A stretch of 10,841 bases of DNA, from NCBI GenBank assembly GCA_964395545.1, contig CAYNAW010000042.1, forward strand, positions 1 through 10,841, read 5' to 3'. Shown one piece after another: positions 1 to 6,357 of the stretch (the stretch's first letter is position 1; the number at the start of each line of letters is the position of its first letter). This stretch comes from CAYGVX01 sp964395545 (GTDB lineage Archaea; Thermoproteota; Bathyarchaeia; Bathyarchaeales; SOJC01). The position numbers and the translations under genes were made by a program. The notes under the pieces were generated by a model. That model was given only the letters and a program-made list of their open reading frames with translations, made no database searches and had not been told where the DNA came from.

Positions 1-990
1 TTTTCTGCGGTAGCATGCGAGGGGGCTTCGTGCTCTTGTGCAGTCGTCGTCGGGGTTGGTGCAGACGCCGTGGGTTCGGAGGGTGGCGCATGTCGGCGGT
101 TGGTATCGTGTTCGGCTTCCCCTTTCGCCTGCTAAGTGTTCGACTTGGTACCGGGTGAGGCGTTCGTTGAAGTCGGATGCGTTGCGGTAGAGGTCGAGGA
201 CGGCTTCGGTGGGCATGCCTATGTTGAGGAGGAAGGTGGTGAGGGTGAAGCGTCCCGTGTGTGAGAGGTGGTGTCCACTCGACAGGGCGGTGTAGAGGGT
301 CCGTATGCAGGGTGGGAAGGCGTCTGGGTTTACCGTTTGCGGGTACTCTTCTCGCTTGAGGATGCCTCGGCGGGCGGTGAACGTGTTCTTTAGCCTGTTG
401 ACCGTGGTCTGGATTTCGGGTGGGAGGGCTGCGACTTTGGTGTCGAGTTTGGTTTCGATGTGGCGGCGGATTTCTTCTTGGAGTAGGCGTGTGGCTTCGT
501 GGTGGGTGACGTGGACGTGGCCTTTGTCGAGTTGTCGGTTGATGAGTTTCCATTGGGGTTCTTGTAGGCTGGCGGTGTTTTGGAGGTAGCTGGTGAGGGG
601 TAGGGTGTAGGTGCCTGTTGGGGTGAGGGTTAGGTGCCAGTTGAAGAACTTGGCGATGGAAGTGATCTTCTCAGGGTTCTCCTGTCTGAGGTGTTCGTAT
701 GCCCGTTTGGCTTCGTGGAGGGCGTAGCGTTTTTTGAGGTATTTGTCTGCGATGGCGGCGACGAGCATAGTGGCTACGGGGAAAGAGGTGATTTCTGTTT
801 CGGGGTTTGCTTGCCTGCGCGGCGGTAAGGTGGTTTCGAAGCTTTGGAGGACGCGTTGTTCTGCGTGTTTGATGATGCCGGGTGTTTCGGTTAGTTCTTG
901 TATGGTAATATCTAATCGTTTGATGTACTCTTGAGCTTGGGGGAGGAATGGATATTTAGCGAGGTCGACCTGTGTGAGGGCGGCGGGCAT
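1..990 (-). CDS. priL: DNA primase large subunit PriL (3' end cut by window edge)
   Basis: This is the regulatory subunit of archaeal/eukaryotic-type DNA primase, which works with PriS to make primers for replication and carries a C-terminal [4Fe-4S] domain. The frame is open from ATG at 990 to the left edge, giving 330 residues and no stop, so only the last part of the C-terminus is missing. The Fe-S domain is clear: FPPC (Cys228), then a GRF...FLLNIGM segment (about 246-259), SDFNERLTRYQVEHLAG (272-288), PPTC (Cys301), GVC (Cys310), DDDC (Cys317) and PLACY (Cys326). Five cysteines are therefore available for four ligand positions. The N-terminal part is helical and rich in Thr, Gln and His. 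It begins 4 nt after the pcn stop with no obvious Shine-Dalgarno, so it is probably co-transcribed and translationally coupled with pcn. The coding strand is very A/C-rich. The identity is secure because the spaced Fe-S motifs are diagnostic. Confidence 0.95.
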   Translation of the reverse strand, partial: MPAALTQVDLAKYPFLPQAQEYIKRLDITIQELTETPGIIKHAEQRVLQSFETTLPPRRQANPETEITSFPVATMLVAAIADKYLKKRYALHEAKRAYEHLRQENPEKITSIAKFFNWHLTLTPTGTYTLPLTSYLQNTASLQEPQWKLINRQLDKGHVHVTHHEATRLLQEEIRRHIETKLDTKVAALPPEIQTTVNRLKNTFTARRGILKREEYPQTVNPDAFPPCIRTLYTALSSGHHLSHTGRFTLTTFLLNIGMPTEAVLDLYRNASDFNERLTRYQVEHLAGERGSRTRYQPPTCATLRTHGVCTNPDDDCTRARSPLACYRRK

Positions 991-994
991 CGGG

Positions 995-1750
995 TTATTC
1001 TACTTCTATGCGTGGGGCTAGGTAGAAGGTCAGTTTTCCTTCTTTAGGTTGGTGGAAGTCGATTTGGATGGGCATGTCGTTGGCGAACTGCAATGTGGCG
1101 ATTTCGCTGGTGGCGGCTGCGGCTTTGATGATTTCGGCGAGGTAGCTGAGGCTGAACGTGGCTTTCGAGGGTTCTTGGGTTTGCAGGTCCAAGAGGGCAT
1201 CGCTGCCCTTTTTGAGTTGGATGGTGGCGCCCATGAGGTCGCCGGCGGCCGTGAGTGTGAGCTTCTCGTTGTCGGCTTCGATTTTCACGTGGTCGCTGAC
1301 GAGTTGGGCGTCTTCGATGGCTAGCCGCAAGCCGTCCGTGGTGGTTTTGGCGGTGGTTTTGAAGGTGATTTTTGGTGTGGGGACTTCTTCTTCTTGTGGT
1401 TCGAGGGTGGGCATGTTGAACGCGCGGGTGTATCTGCCTGTGATGGTGACGTTGAGTTTGGGGGTTTCGGGCGTGAGTGCGAGTTCGACGGTTTCGTCTT
1501 TGCTGGTGCGTTTTAGGAGTTTGAGCAGTTCGGTGATGTTGATGCACATTTTTTGTGGTTGGTCGCATTGGTATTCGTCGAAGACTGTTTTGGGCCATTG
1601 GAAGTCTATCATGGCGACGCGGCTGGGGTCCATGGCGCGGAGGACTATGCTGTCGGGGGAGAGGTGGAAAGTGGCCTCATCGACGAGGATGGCGATGGCG
1701 GAGAACATGTTTGTGAGAAGCTTGCTGTCACTGGTCTTAACCTTAAACAA
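995..1750 (-). CDS. pcn: PCNA sliding clamp
   Basis: This is the DNA polymerase sliding clamp, which encircles DNA as a trimer and tethers polymerase, FEN1, ligase and RFC partners. The 251 residues match the family's usual length of about 245-255. The N-terminus (MFKVKTSDSKLL) is typical. The segment RAMDPSRVAMIDF (about 38-50) is the conserved central-loop region, and the protein ends in FYLAPRIEVE, the conserved C-terminal strand. The start codon is TTG at 1748-1750. AAAGGAG lies 11 nt upstream and no better start is seen, so the TTG is preferred. priL follows after 4 nt. A TATA-like element lies about 45-55 bp upstream. A long antisense ORF and a second-frame ORF across this gene are shadows produced by its A/C-rich coding strand. 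Whether the genome has other PCNA paralogues cannot be seen here. Confidence 0.96.
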   Translation of the reverse strand: MFKVKTSDSKLLTNMFSAIAILVDEATFHLSPDSIVLRAMDPSRVAMIDFQWPKTVFDEYQCDQPQKMCINITELLKLLKRTSKDETVELALTPETPKLNVTITGRYTRAFNMPTLEPQEEEVPTPKITFKTTAKTTTDGLRLAIEDAQLVSDHVKIEADNEKLTLTAAGDLMGATIQLKKGSDALLDLQTQEPSKATFSLSYLAEIIKAAAATSEIATLQFANDMPIQIDFHQPKEGKLTFYLAPRIEVE

Positions 1751-1761
1751 GATCAGTTTGT

Positions 1762-1768
1762 CTCCTTT
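1762..1768 (-). promoter_or_regulatory. Shine-Dalgarno AAAGGAG for pcn
   Basis: On the minus strand AAAGGAG ends 11 nt before the TTG codon of pcn. It is the only good ribosome-binding match nearby and supports the non-ATG start. Confidence 0.6.
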
Positions 1769-1794
1769 TGGTGGTTAGGTATGTGTAGCTCAGC

Positions 1795-1806
1795 AAAAAT
1801 AAAAGC
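1795..1806 (-). promoter_or_regulatory. Putative TATA box for pcn-priL
   Basis: The minus strand reads GCTTTTATTTTT. With the usual archaeal spacing of about 25 bp, transcription would begin near 1775. That leaves a leader of about 25 nt carrying the AAAGGAG ribosome-binding site. This is inferred from pattern and spacing only. Confidence 0.45.
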
Positions 1807-1996
1807 ATACCGCTCAGGAGATGAGGATGGTGAAAACGGGCTCTACATAGAATGAACCTGTCTTCTTTGAAGGGAGACGATTGCGCTTGTGCGCGCTTCT
1901 GTAGAGTTTGCCTGGGCTGAGTGGTGGTTTCAGATTCGGCTGGCGCTGGTGAGTAACGTGGTGATGCTTCGGCGGAATGTCTGTCGAGGTTATTCC
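1807..1996. other. Divergent intergenic spacer, no gene seen
   Basis: This is the spacer between the pcn and mannosyltransferase promoters; the whole gene-free gap is 1751-2041. I see no tRNA, repeat or convincing ORF. A 22-codon cysteine-rich ORF and a tRNA-like D-arm string were considered and rejected. The two outward-facing TATA elements at the edges make it a divergent promoter region. Confidence 0.5.
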
Positions 1997-2010
1997 TTTT
2001 TATATGATTA
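1997..2010 (+). promoter_or_regulatory. Putative TATA box for the PIG-V-like gene
   Basis: TTTTTATATGATTA lies 32-45 bp before the ATG at 2042. Typical spacing puts the transcription start near 2028-2032, leaving a leader of roughly 10 nt. No clear Shine-Dalgarno is present, consistent with a short or near-leaderless mRNA. Confidence 0.5.
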
Positions 2011-2041
2011 GCGTGTCAATTTCCCAGATTAGGGCGCGTGG

Positions 2042-3154
2042 ATGAAAGTCTTGCAAATCGCGTCAAGGCACATAACGGCTTTGAAGATATTCGTTGTCTT
2101 CTGCTGCTCAAGACTGTTGATTCTGCTTTGTGGTTGGCTCTCGACTTATGTTGTTCCCAAGGCCGAGTTCTATGGTAATCCTCAGTCGATAGTCGACCTG
2201 TTCTTCAGGTGGGACTCCGGCTGGTATCTGTCGATTGTCCAAAACGGCTACTTTTATGCTCCAGGTCAACAATCAAGCGTCGCGTTTTTTCCCTTGTATC
2301 CTTTGCTGGTCAAGGCTGTTTCCTTCGCCCTTGTTGATCCGAGGATAGCGGGAATCGTGCTATCAAACGTCGCGCTTCTCTTTGCAGCGATATATCTATT
2401 CAAAACAACAGCTTTAGACTATGAGAACAGCAAGATACCTCGACATTCGGTTGTCTTTGCCCTCATATTCCCCACTTCCTTCTTTCTTTCCATATTCTAC
2501 TCTGAGAGTCTTTTTCTTTCCCTGAGCGTGGCTTGCTTCTACTATGCACGGAAACGCTGCTGGCTGGTATCATCAGTGTTTGGATACTTCACCGCGCTGA
2601 CGAGACTCGTCGGTGTTTTCATCTTCATACCTATCTTAATCGAATACTTGGCTCCCACCTCGCTGAGAGACATCAGATTCCGCAGTATTGGAAAGGACGC
2701 TTTCTCTCTGCTGCTTATTCCTGCGGGTCTACTTACTTACATGTCGTACTTGTATCTCGTATTCAAGGAGCCTCTTGCCTTTCTGAAAACACAATCTGCA
2801 TGGCGAAGAGAGTTTTTTCCCTTCTCTGCACTGGCGAACATTCTCACCTATGATCCTTTCTATGCAGCCCTTTTTGGCGGTTTCACGGTTCTGTCAATCT
2901 CGGTTCTGATCTACTTGATCTACTCTAAGGTAAGGTTAAGCTACGTGGTATATGTATTCATTCAGCTTTTTGTCATCTTTTCCTCAAGTCTGATAGAGAG
3001 TCTACCGAGGTATCTCTGCGTTCTGTTTCCGATATACCTGGGCTTTGCCTTGATGGCGAAAAGCAAATTCCAGGTTTGGACCATCAACCTGTTCTCGATA
3101 GGCCTCTTGACGTTGTTCGTAATCCTGTTTACAAACGGCTACTGGTTCACTTAG
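2042..3154 (+). CDS. PIG-V-like (GPI mannosyltransferase 2 / COG5542-type) membrane glycosyltransferase
   Basis: This is a polytopic membrane protein of 370 residues with about nine hydrophobic segments, the first at about 13-37. An acidic/aromatic loop follows this helix with RWDSGWY at 56-62, NGY at 68-70 and FFPLYP at 82-87. A late PRYL...FPIYLGFA segment lies at about 322-335. The RWDxxWY...FFPLYP pattern is characteristic of the PIG-V/Gpi18 mannosyltransferase family, where the loop aspartate is thought to be catalytic and the donor is dolichyl-phosphate mannose. Archaea make no GPI anchors of the eukaryotic kind with certainty, so the acceptor here is unknown; a glycolipid or a cell-surface glycoprotein are options. 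It starts with ATG behind a TATA box and is followed 120 bp later by a dolichyl-phosphate-sugar-synthase-like gene. The sugar identity (mannose) is taken from the family, not shown by the sequence. Confidence 0.8.
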   Translation: MKVLQIASRHITALKIFVVFCCSRLLILLCGWLSTYVVPKAEFYGNPQSIVDLFFRWDSGWYLSIVQNGYFYAPGQQSSVAFFPLYPLLVKAVSFALVDPRIAGIVLSNVALLFAAIYLFKTTALDYENSKIPRHSVVFALIFPTSFFLSIFYSESLFLSLSVACFYYARKRCWLVSSVFGYFTALTRLVGVFIFIPILIEYLAPTSLRDIRFRSIGKDAFSLLLIPAGLLTYMSYLYLVFKEPLAFLKTQSAWRREFFPFSALANILTYDPFYAALFGGFTVLSISVLIYLIYSKVRLSYVVYVFIQLFVIFSSSLIESLPRYLCVLFPIYLGFALMAKSKFQVWTINLFSIGLLTLFVILFTNGYWFT

Positions 3155-3230
3155 CTTGGAAACGTCGGAATGCCTCAAGAATGCAAGCCATAATGAAGCG
3201 GTTTGATCAGACGCGGTCTCTCGACATAGC

Positions 3231-3240
3231 CTTTTAATAG
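3231..3240 (+). promoter_or_regulatory. Putative TATA box for the GT2 gene
   Basis: CTTTTAATAG lies 35-44 bp before the GTG at 3275, so the predicted transcription start is near 3260-3265 with a leader of about 10 nt. It suggests the GT2 gene can be transcribed separately from the PIG-V-like gene. Confidence 0.4.
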
Positions 3241-3274
3241 CAACTACCTTTCACTAACTACTGATGAGATCTAG

Positions 3275-4012
3275 GTGCGCGTTTTGTTGGTTGTAACCGT
3301 CCCTGCCTACAACGAGGCTCGATTTCTTAGGAAAGCTGTTAGAACATTGTTGCGTCATGTTGAAGCAATCGAAGAAAACTTCGTGGTGCTGATAGCGGAA
3401 GACGGAAGCATGGATGGCTCGGACAAAATCGCCCAAGAACTCGCCGCAAGAGATCCTCGGATCATCCACGTGCACTCAGACCGGAAACTGGGTAGAGGTC
3501 TGGCGCTCAAGAAAGCATGGAAAGAAGTAGATGCCGACATTTACGTTTACGTCGATTGTGACCTCGCGACCGATATGAGCTATTTCCCGCAGTTGGTGAA
3601 CGCTGTAAGAGACGGGTATGACTTTGCGACTGGATCACGGTATATCGCAGGTGCCAAAGTCCGCCGTCCCCCACTCCGGTATTTCACTTCGAAGACCTAC
3701 AACAGAATCATCCGAGTAGTTTTCAAAACCAACATGCGCGATCACCAGATTGGATTCAAGGCCTTTTCTCGCAGGCTCGTGAAAGAACTCTTGGATTCGT
3801 GTGAAAGCGATGACTGGTTCTGGGATACAGAAATCATCGCTCGAAGCAGACAGAAGGGCTATAGATGCTTGGAGTTTCCCGTTAAGTGGGAGGAAAGACG
3901 TGGACGGCGGACGCCCATAGAACGACTGATCAACGACGTCTACATCCACGGTAAGGGTCTCATAAGACTAAGCAGATCGTTGGGCAGGGATCAGAGGCCG
4001 TCTGTTTGCTGA
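3275..4012 (+). CDS. GT2 glycosyltransferase, dolichyl-phosphate mannose/glucose synthase type
   Basis: This is a GT-A fold enzyme that would transfer a sugar from a nucleotide-sugar to polyprenyl/dolichyl phosphate at the cytoplasmic face of the membrane. Visible motifs are TVPAYNE (8-14), EDGSMDGS (42-49), DCDL (94-97, the metal/nucleotide-binding DxD position), GSRY (120-123), and DHQIGFKAFSRR in the second half followed by a WFWDTEI segment. The late FPVKWEERRGRR stretch resembles the ALG5 (Dol-P-Glc synthase) group at least as much as DPM1, so the sugar is left open. At 245 residues there is no C-terminal membrane domain, so it is a soluble or peripheral form. The start is GTG at 3275, because an in-frame TAG lies immediately before it and the YNE motif needs the N-terminus to begin here. 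The PIG-V-like gene upstream is a plausible user of its product. Confidence 0.88.
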   Translation: MRVLLVVTVPAYNEARFLRKAVRTLLRHVEAIEENFVVLIAEDGSMDGSDKIAQELAARDPRIIHVHSDRKLGRGLALKKAWKEVDADIYVYVDCDLATDMSYFPQLVNAVRDGYDFATGSRYIAGAKVRRPPLRYFTSKTYNRIIRVVFKTNMRDHQIGFKAFSRRLVKELLDSCESDDWFWDTEIIARSRQKGYRCLEFPVKWEERRGRRTPIERLINDVYIHGKGLIRLSRSLGRDQRPSVC

Positions 4013-4183
4013 ACCACGGCGACTTGCATCCCTTCCTCGTTCGAATTTGCTCTATACACCACGGATGCATCTGTCACAGGTTACACGTGGGTACATCAAG
4101 AACCCAAGGCAGCAGAAACAAAGCCAAAAATTGCTGTGAATAAGCTGTAGAAGGCGCTGCAGGAGATATGCACACGACCAAAA
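4013..4183. other. Intergenic spacer without a recognised feature
   Basis: This is most of the 202-bp gap between the GT2 gene and the SMR-like gene. I see no RNA gene or repeat. A basic 24-codon ORF beginning near 4064 lacks any support. The TATA box of the next gene follows directly. Confidence 0.4.
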
Positions 4184-4192
4184 ATTATATAA
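4184..4192 (+). promoter_or_regulatory. TATA box placed for a leaderless GTG start
   Basis: ATTATATAA is centred about 27 bp before the GTG at 4215. This is the distance between an archaeal TATA box and its transcription start, so the mRNA is predicted to begin at or within a few bases of the start codon. Confidence 0.6.
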
Positions 4193-4214
4193 CAATTTCA
4201 GCAATCAGAACAAA

Positions 4215-4613
4215 GTGAGGCCTAGAGTATTGGATAAATTGACATTTTGGGCTTTTCTAGTATTTATATCCCTTGTGGGCGCTTGCGGCAACATCCTCTG
4301 GAAGGTGGCAAGTAATCACATTGGACAGGTTTCATTGGCGAAACTCTTAGACATACCATGGGATGTGAGAACCCTATTTACGCCCGTAGTGTTCATCGCC
4401 CTCACTCTGATGTTCGTCTCACGATTTGCAAGCATAGTGCCAACCGGGTATATGCAGATCACCCAAATCATGACAGCGATCACCGTGCTCTCACTGACTT
4501 TCACAGTCGTTCTCGACAGCATATTCCTCAAACCCGAATATCCTCCAGATGTCTGGATAGGAATAGCCATCGGGATTATATCCATCTTCTTCATGACCCG
4601 CGGCTTGGGATAA
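4215..4613 (+). CDS. Small four-helix SMR/EamA-like membrane protein (possible lipid-sugar flippase)
   Basis: The 132-residue protein has four hydrophobic segments at about 10-31, 52-72, 80-103 and 112-129. That is the size and topology of small multidrug resistance proteins and of half-size EamA/DMT domains. Conserved-looking features include NILWKVA at the end of helix 1, PTGYMQITQ before helix 3, and an IGIAIGIISIFFMTRG final helix. The glutamate typical of EmrE helix 1 is absent, so drug/proton antiport is unlikely. SMR relatives ArnE/ArnF flip an undecaprenyl-phosphate sugar in bacteria. The two upstream genes build and use polyprenyl-phosphate sugars, which makes a flippase role attractive but inferred. 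The start is GTG with a TATA box at leaderless spacing; no Shine-Dalgarno is present. Similar proteins usually act as dimers or heterodimers, and no partner gene is seen here. Confidence 0.7.
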   Translation: MRPRVLDKLTFWAFLVFISLVGACGNILWKVASNHIGQVSLAKLLDIPWDVRTLFTPVVFIALTLMFVSRFASIVPTGYMQITQIMTAITVLSLTFTVVLDSIFLKPEYPPDVWIGIAIGIISIFFMTRGLG

Positions 4614-4631
4614 TATCAGCAATCGCCCAAT

Positions 4632-4793
4632 ATGAGACAAAACACGAGAAACACGCCTTTGAAGGGCACGAAGTCCACTCTCAGGGTTCGCAAAGCTTCT
4701 GCTGCGGCGGTTAATGGGCTACACGAACTAGCGTTAGGACTGGACAATACTCCGGATGTTTCCACGCAGCGTAAAAGGAACGAAGCCACCTAA
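4632..4793 (+). CDS. Weak candidate small ORF, 53 residues
   Basis: An ATG ORF begins 18 bp after the SMR-like stop and encodes a basic, Ala/Thr-rich peptide with no aromatic residues (N-terminus MRQNTRNTPLKGTK, later ASAAAVNGLHELALGL). An AT-rich element (GATAATAT, about 4611-4618) is too close for a normal TATA box at leaderless spacing. I recognise no family, motif or ribosome-binding site. It is listed because the convergent gap is otherwise empty on this strand; chance is the more likely explanation. Confidence 0.15.
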   Translation: MRQNTRNTPLKGTKSTLRVRKASAAAVNGLHELALGLDNTPDVSTQRKRNEAT

Positions 4794-4858
4794 GACTCGA
4801 AAGGAGTCAAGCATACCACCACCCCCGCATGACCCCACAATGGTAGCCAAACAGAAAT

Positions 4859-4972
4859 TTATTCCATCACGGCACCTTTATCTTCTGTGCAAACCTGAAA
4901 ATTCGCTAGGAAGCGCTCAGAATCATCGTACACTCGAATGGCAATAAGCTCACCCGAGTTCTCAGGCGTCAA
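4859..4972 (-). CDS. Candidate small ORF directly downstream of trpB2, 37 residues
   Basis: A TTG-initiated frame starts 17 nt after the trpB2 stop on the same strand and encodes a protein-like sequence including GELIAIRVYDDSERF (7-21) and LANFQVCTEDKG (22-33). The composition, with mixed acidic, aromatic and hydrophobic residues and no low-complexity runs, looks more like coding sequence than most chance frames. GAGAGG directly abuts the TTG, which is too close for a normal Shine-Dalgarno, and an in-frame TGA lies four codons upstream. No family is recognised. It could be a small gene co-transcribed with trpB2, a remnant of a longer gene, or chance. Confidence 0.22.
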   Translation of the reverse strand: MTPENSGELIAIRVYDDSERFLANFQVCTEDKGAVME

Positions 4973-4989
4973 CCTCTCACATCAAGTGC

Positions 4990-6324
4990 TTATGCACTAG
5001 CTTTCAAAACGAACGGTTCAGCCTGCCCGATGCCCAGCTTGTCCCGGTACGCTTCCAAATCCAGAAACCCGTGTCCACTAATGTTCATGAGTATGGCCTT
5101 CTCCTCGCCCTTCTGTTCCGCCTTCAATGCTTCATCAATGCCGGCTCTCACAGCGTAAGAGGACTCCGGCGCAATCAACCAACCCTCACACTGCAAAAAC
5201 AGCTTCGCCGCCTCAAAGACAGCCTTCTCATCCGCAGGATAAGCTATCGCCTTCATCAAGCCACTGTGCCTAAGCGCACTGACCAACGGCGCAGCTGCGT
5301 GATACCGCAATCCATCCGCCCGAATTGGCACCATCTCCACCTGATGCCCCAACGTATACATCTTCAACAGAGGCGTCTGCTCTGCCACGTCCCCGAAATC
5401 ATATCTGTATTCTCCTCGCACAAGGTTAGGCGCCGCCTCACTCTGAGCGGCCAGAAACTCACATTTTCGCTTACCTTGCAAAACTTCACCTGCGAAGGGC
5501 AACGCTATTCCTCCGAAATTCGAACCGCCTCCCAAGCAACCCACCACCAAATCAGGCTCATCGTCAACAAGCTTAAATTGCGCAATTGTCTCCAAGCCGA
5601 TTATTGACTGATGGATCAGAACATGGTTCAGGACAGAGCCTAGGCAATACACGCTGCCCTCATGCTCACTCGCATACTCCAAACCTTCTGAAACGGCAAT
5701 TCCCAAAGAACCCTGGTGATTCGCATCTTTCGCTAATAATCCTCTGCCAACCCTTGTCTCCTTACTCGGCGAGGCATGAACCGTTGCCCCCAACAGCTTC
5801 ATAAATGTCCGGCGGTCGCTCTTCCAGTCGAAAACCGCCCGTACCCAGAAAACTACACAGTTCAACCCCATGAGCCTCGCGGCATAGCTCAATGCACTCC
5901 CCCACTGCCCTGCCCCGGTTTCCGTCACCAACGTCGACTTCCCCTCTCGAGCAGCATAGAACGCCTGAGCCAAAGCCGTGTTCACTTTGTGCGAACCTGT
6001 CGGTGACAAATCCTCCCGCTTGTAATACAGCCTCACCTGCTTCAGCCCTAACTGCTTTTCCAGTTTCCTTGCCCGGCACAAAGGCCTCGGCCGCCCCGCC
6101 TGAATGTACAACTCCCGAATCTCTTCCGGAATAGGAATCCACCGCTCACCCGACATCTCCTGCCGCAGGCACTCCCCCACCATAGTTCGGCCCAGAAACT
6201 CCATCCGAGACGGCCCGCTCTCAGGCTCCCTCGGCGGTGGCAATGGTTCAGGGAAATCGGCCGCGATGTTATACCACTTCTTAGGCAGTTCATCAACAGG
6301 CAGAGAAAACTGGTTTATCTCCAT
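4990..6324 (-). CDS. trpB2: Tryptophan synthase beta-like protein TrpB2 (stand-alone type)
   Basis: This is a pyridoxal-phosphate enzyme that condenses indole with L-serine to give tryptophan. The 444 residues are longer than TrpB1 (about 390-400) and match the TrpB2/COG1350 group, which has an N-terminal extension. Visible sites are GSHKVNTA with the Schiff-base lysine at 113, ETGAGQWG with the catalytic-type glutamate at 135, and the phosphate-binding GGGSN at 265-269. The TrpB2-typical GEYRYDFGD follows at about 308-316. ATG at 6324 is supported by a TATA box 26 bp upstream, so the mRNA is probably leaderless. No trpA or other trp gene lies nearby, fitting the known habit of TrpB2 being encoded alone and using free indole. 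RPA upstream is only 33 bp away, but the intervening TATA box argues for separate transcription. Confidence 0.95.
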   Translation of the reverse strand: MEINQFSLPVDELPKKWYNIAADFPEPLPPPREPESGPSRMEFLGRTMVGECLRQEMSGERWIPIPEEIRELYIQAGRPRPLCRARKLEKQLGLKQVRLYYKREDLSPTGSHKVNTALAQAFYAAREGKSTLVTETGAGQWGSALSYAARLMGLNCVVFWVRAVFDWKSDRRTFMKLLGATVHASPSKETRVGRGLLAKDANHQGSLGIAVSEGLEYASEHEGSVYCLGSVLNHVLIHQSIIGLETIAQFKLVDDEPDLVVGCLGGGSNFGGIALPFAGEVLQGKRKCEFLAAQSEAAPNLVRGEYRYDFGDVAEQTPLLKMYTLGHQVEMVPIRADGLRYHAAAPLVSALRHSGLMKAIAYPADEKAVFEAAKLFLQCEGWLIAPESSYAVRAGIDEALKAEQKGEEKAILMNISGHGFLDLEAYRDKLGIGQAEPFVLKASA

Positions 6325-6346
6325 GTAGACACCACTTCGAAGAGAG

Positions 6347-6354
6347 CTATATTG
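6347..6354 (-). promoter_or_regulatory. TATA box for trpB2 in the 33-bp RPA-trpB2 gap
   Basis: The minus strand reads CAATATAG, centred 26 bp before the ATG. It sits directly after the RPA stop codon, and the spacing predicts a leaderless trpB2 transcript. Confidence 0.5.
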
Positions 6355-6357
6355 TGC

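Noticed and set aside
305..934. Plus-strand ORFs across positions 305-934
   Set aside because: They are antisense to priL, whose Fe-S domain motifs fix the true frame.
1044..1598. 184-codon Arg/His-rich ORF on the minus strand
   Set aside because: It is an out-of-frame shadow of pcn caused by the A/C-rich coding strand.
1158..1778. 206-codon plus-strand ORF
   Set aside because: It is antisense to pcn with low-complexity Ser/Val-rich composition and no family resemblance.
1781..1860. tRNA-like string (TGTAGCTCAGC) in the pcn upstream region
   Set aside because: It resembles a D-arm, but no acceptor stem, anticodon arm or T-arm consensus follows.
1852..1920. 22-residue cysteine-rich ORF with CACARFCRVC
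   Set aside because: It has no ribosome-binding site or TATA box at proper distance and is too short to tell from chance.
1900..1985. Possible box C/D sRNA (GTGATG and CTGA strings)
   Set aside because: The C box does not match RTGATGA and the paired C'/D' boxes are absent at usable spacing.
4064..4138. Basic 24-codon ORF between the GT2 and SMR-like genes
   Set aside because: It has no ribosome-binding site, TATA box or recognisable features.
5071..5607. 178-codon plus-strand ORF
   Set aside because: It is antisense to trpB2, which has all catalytic motifs in the opposite frame.
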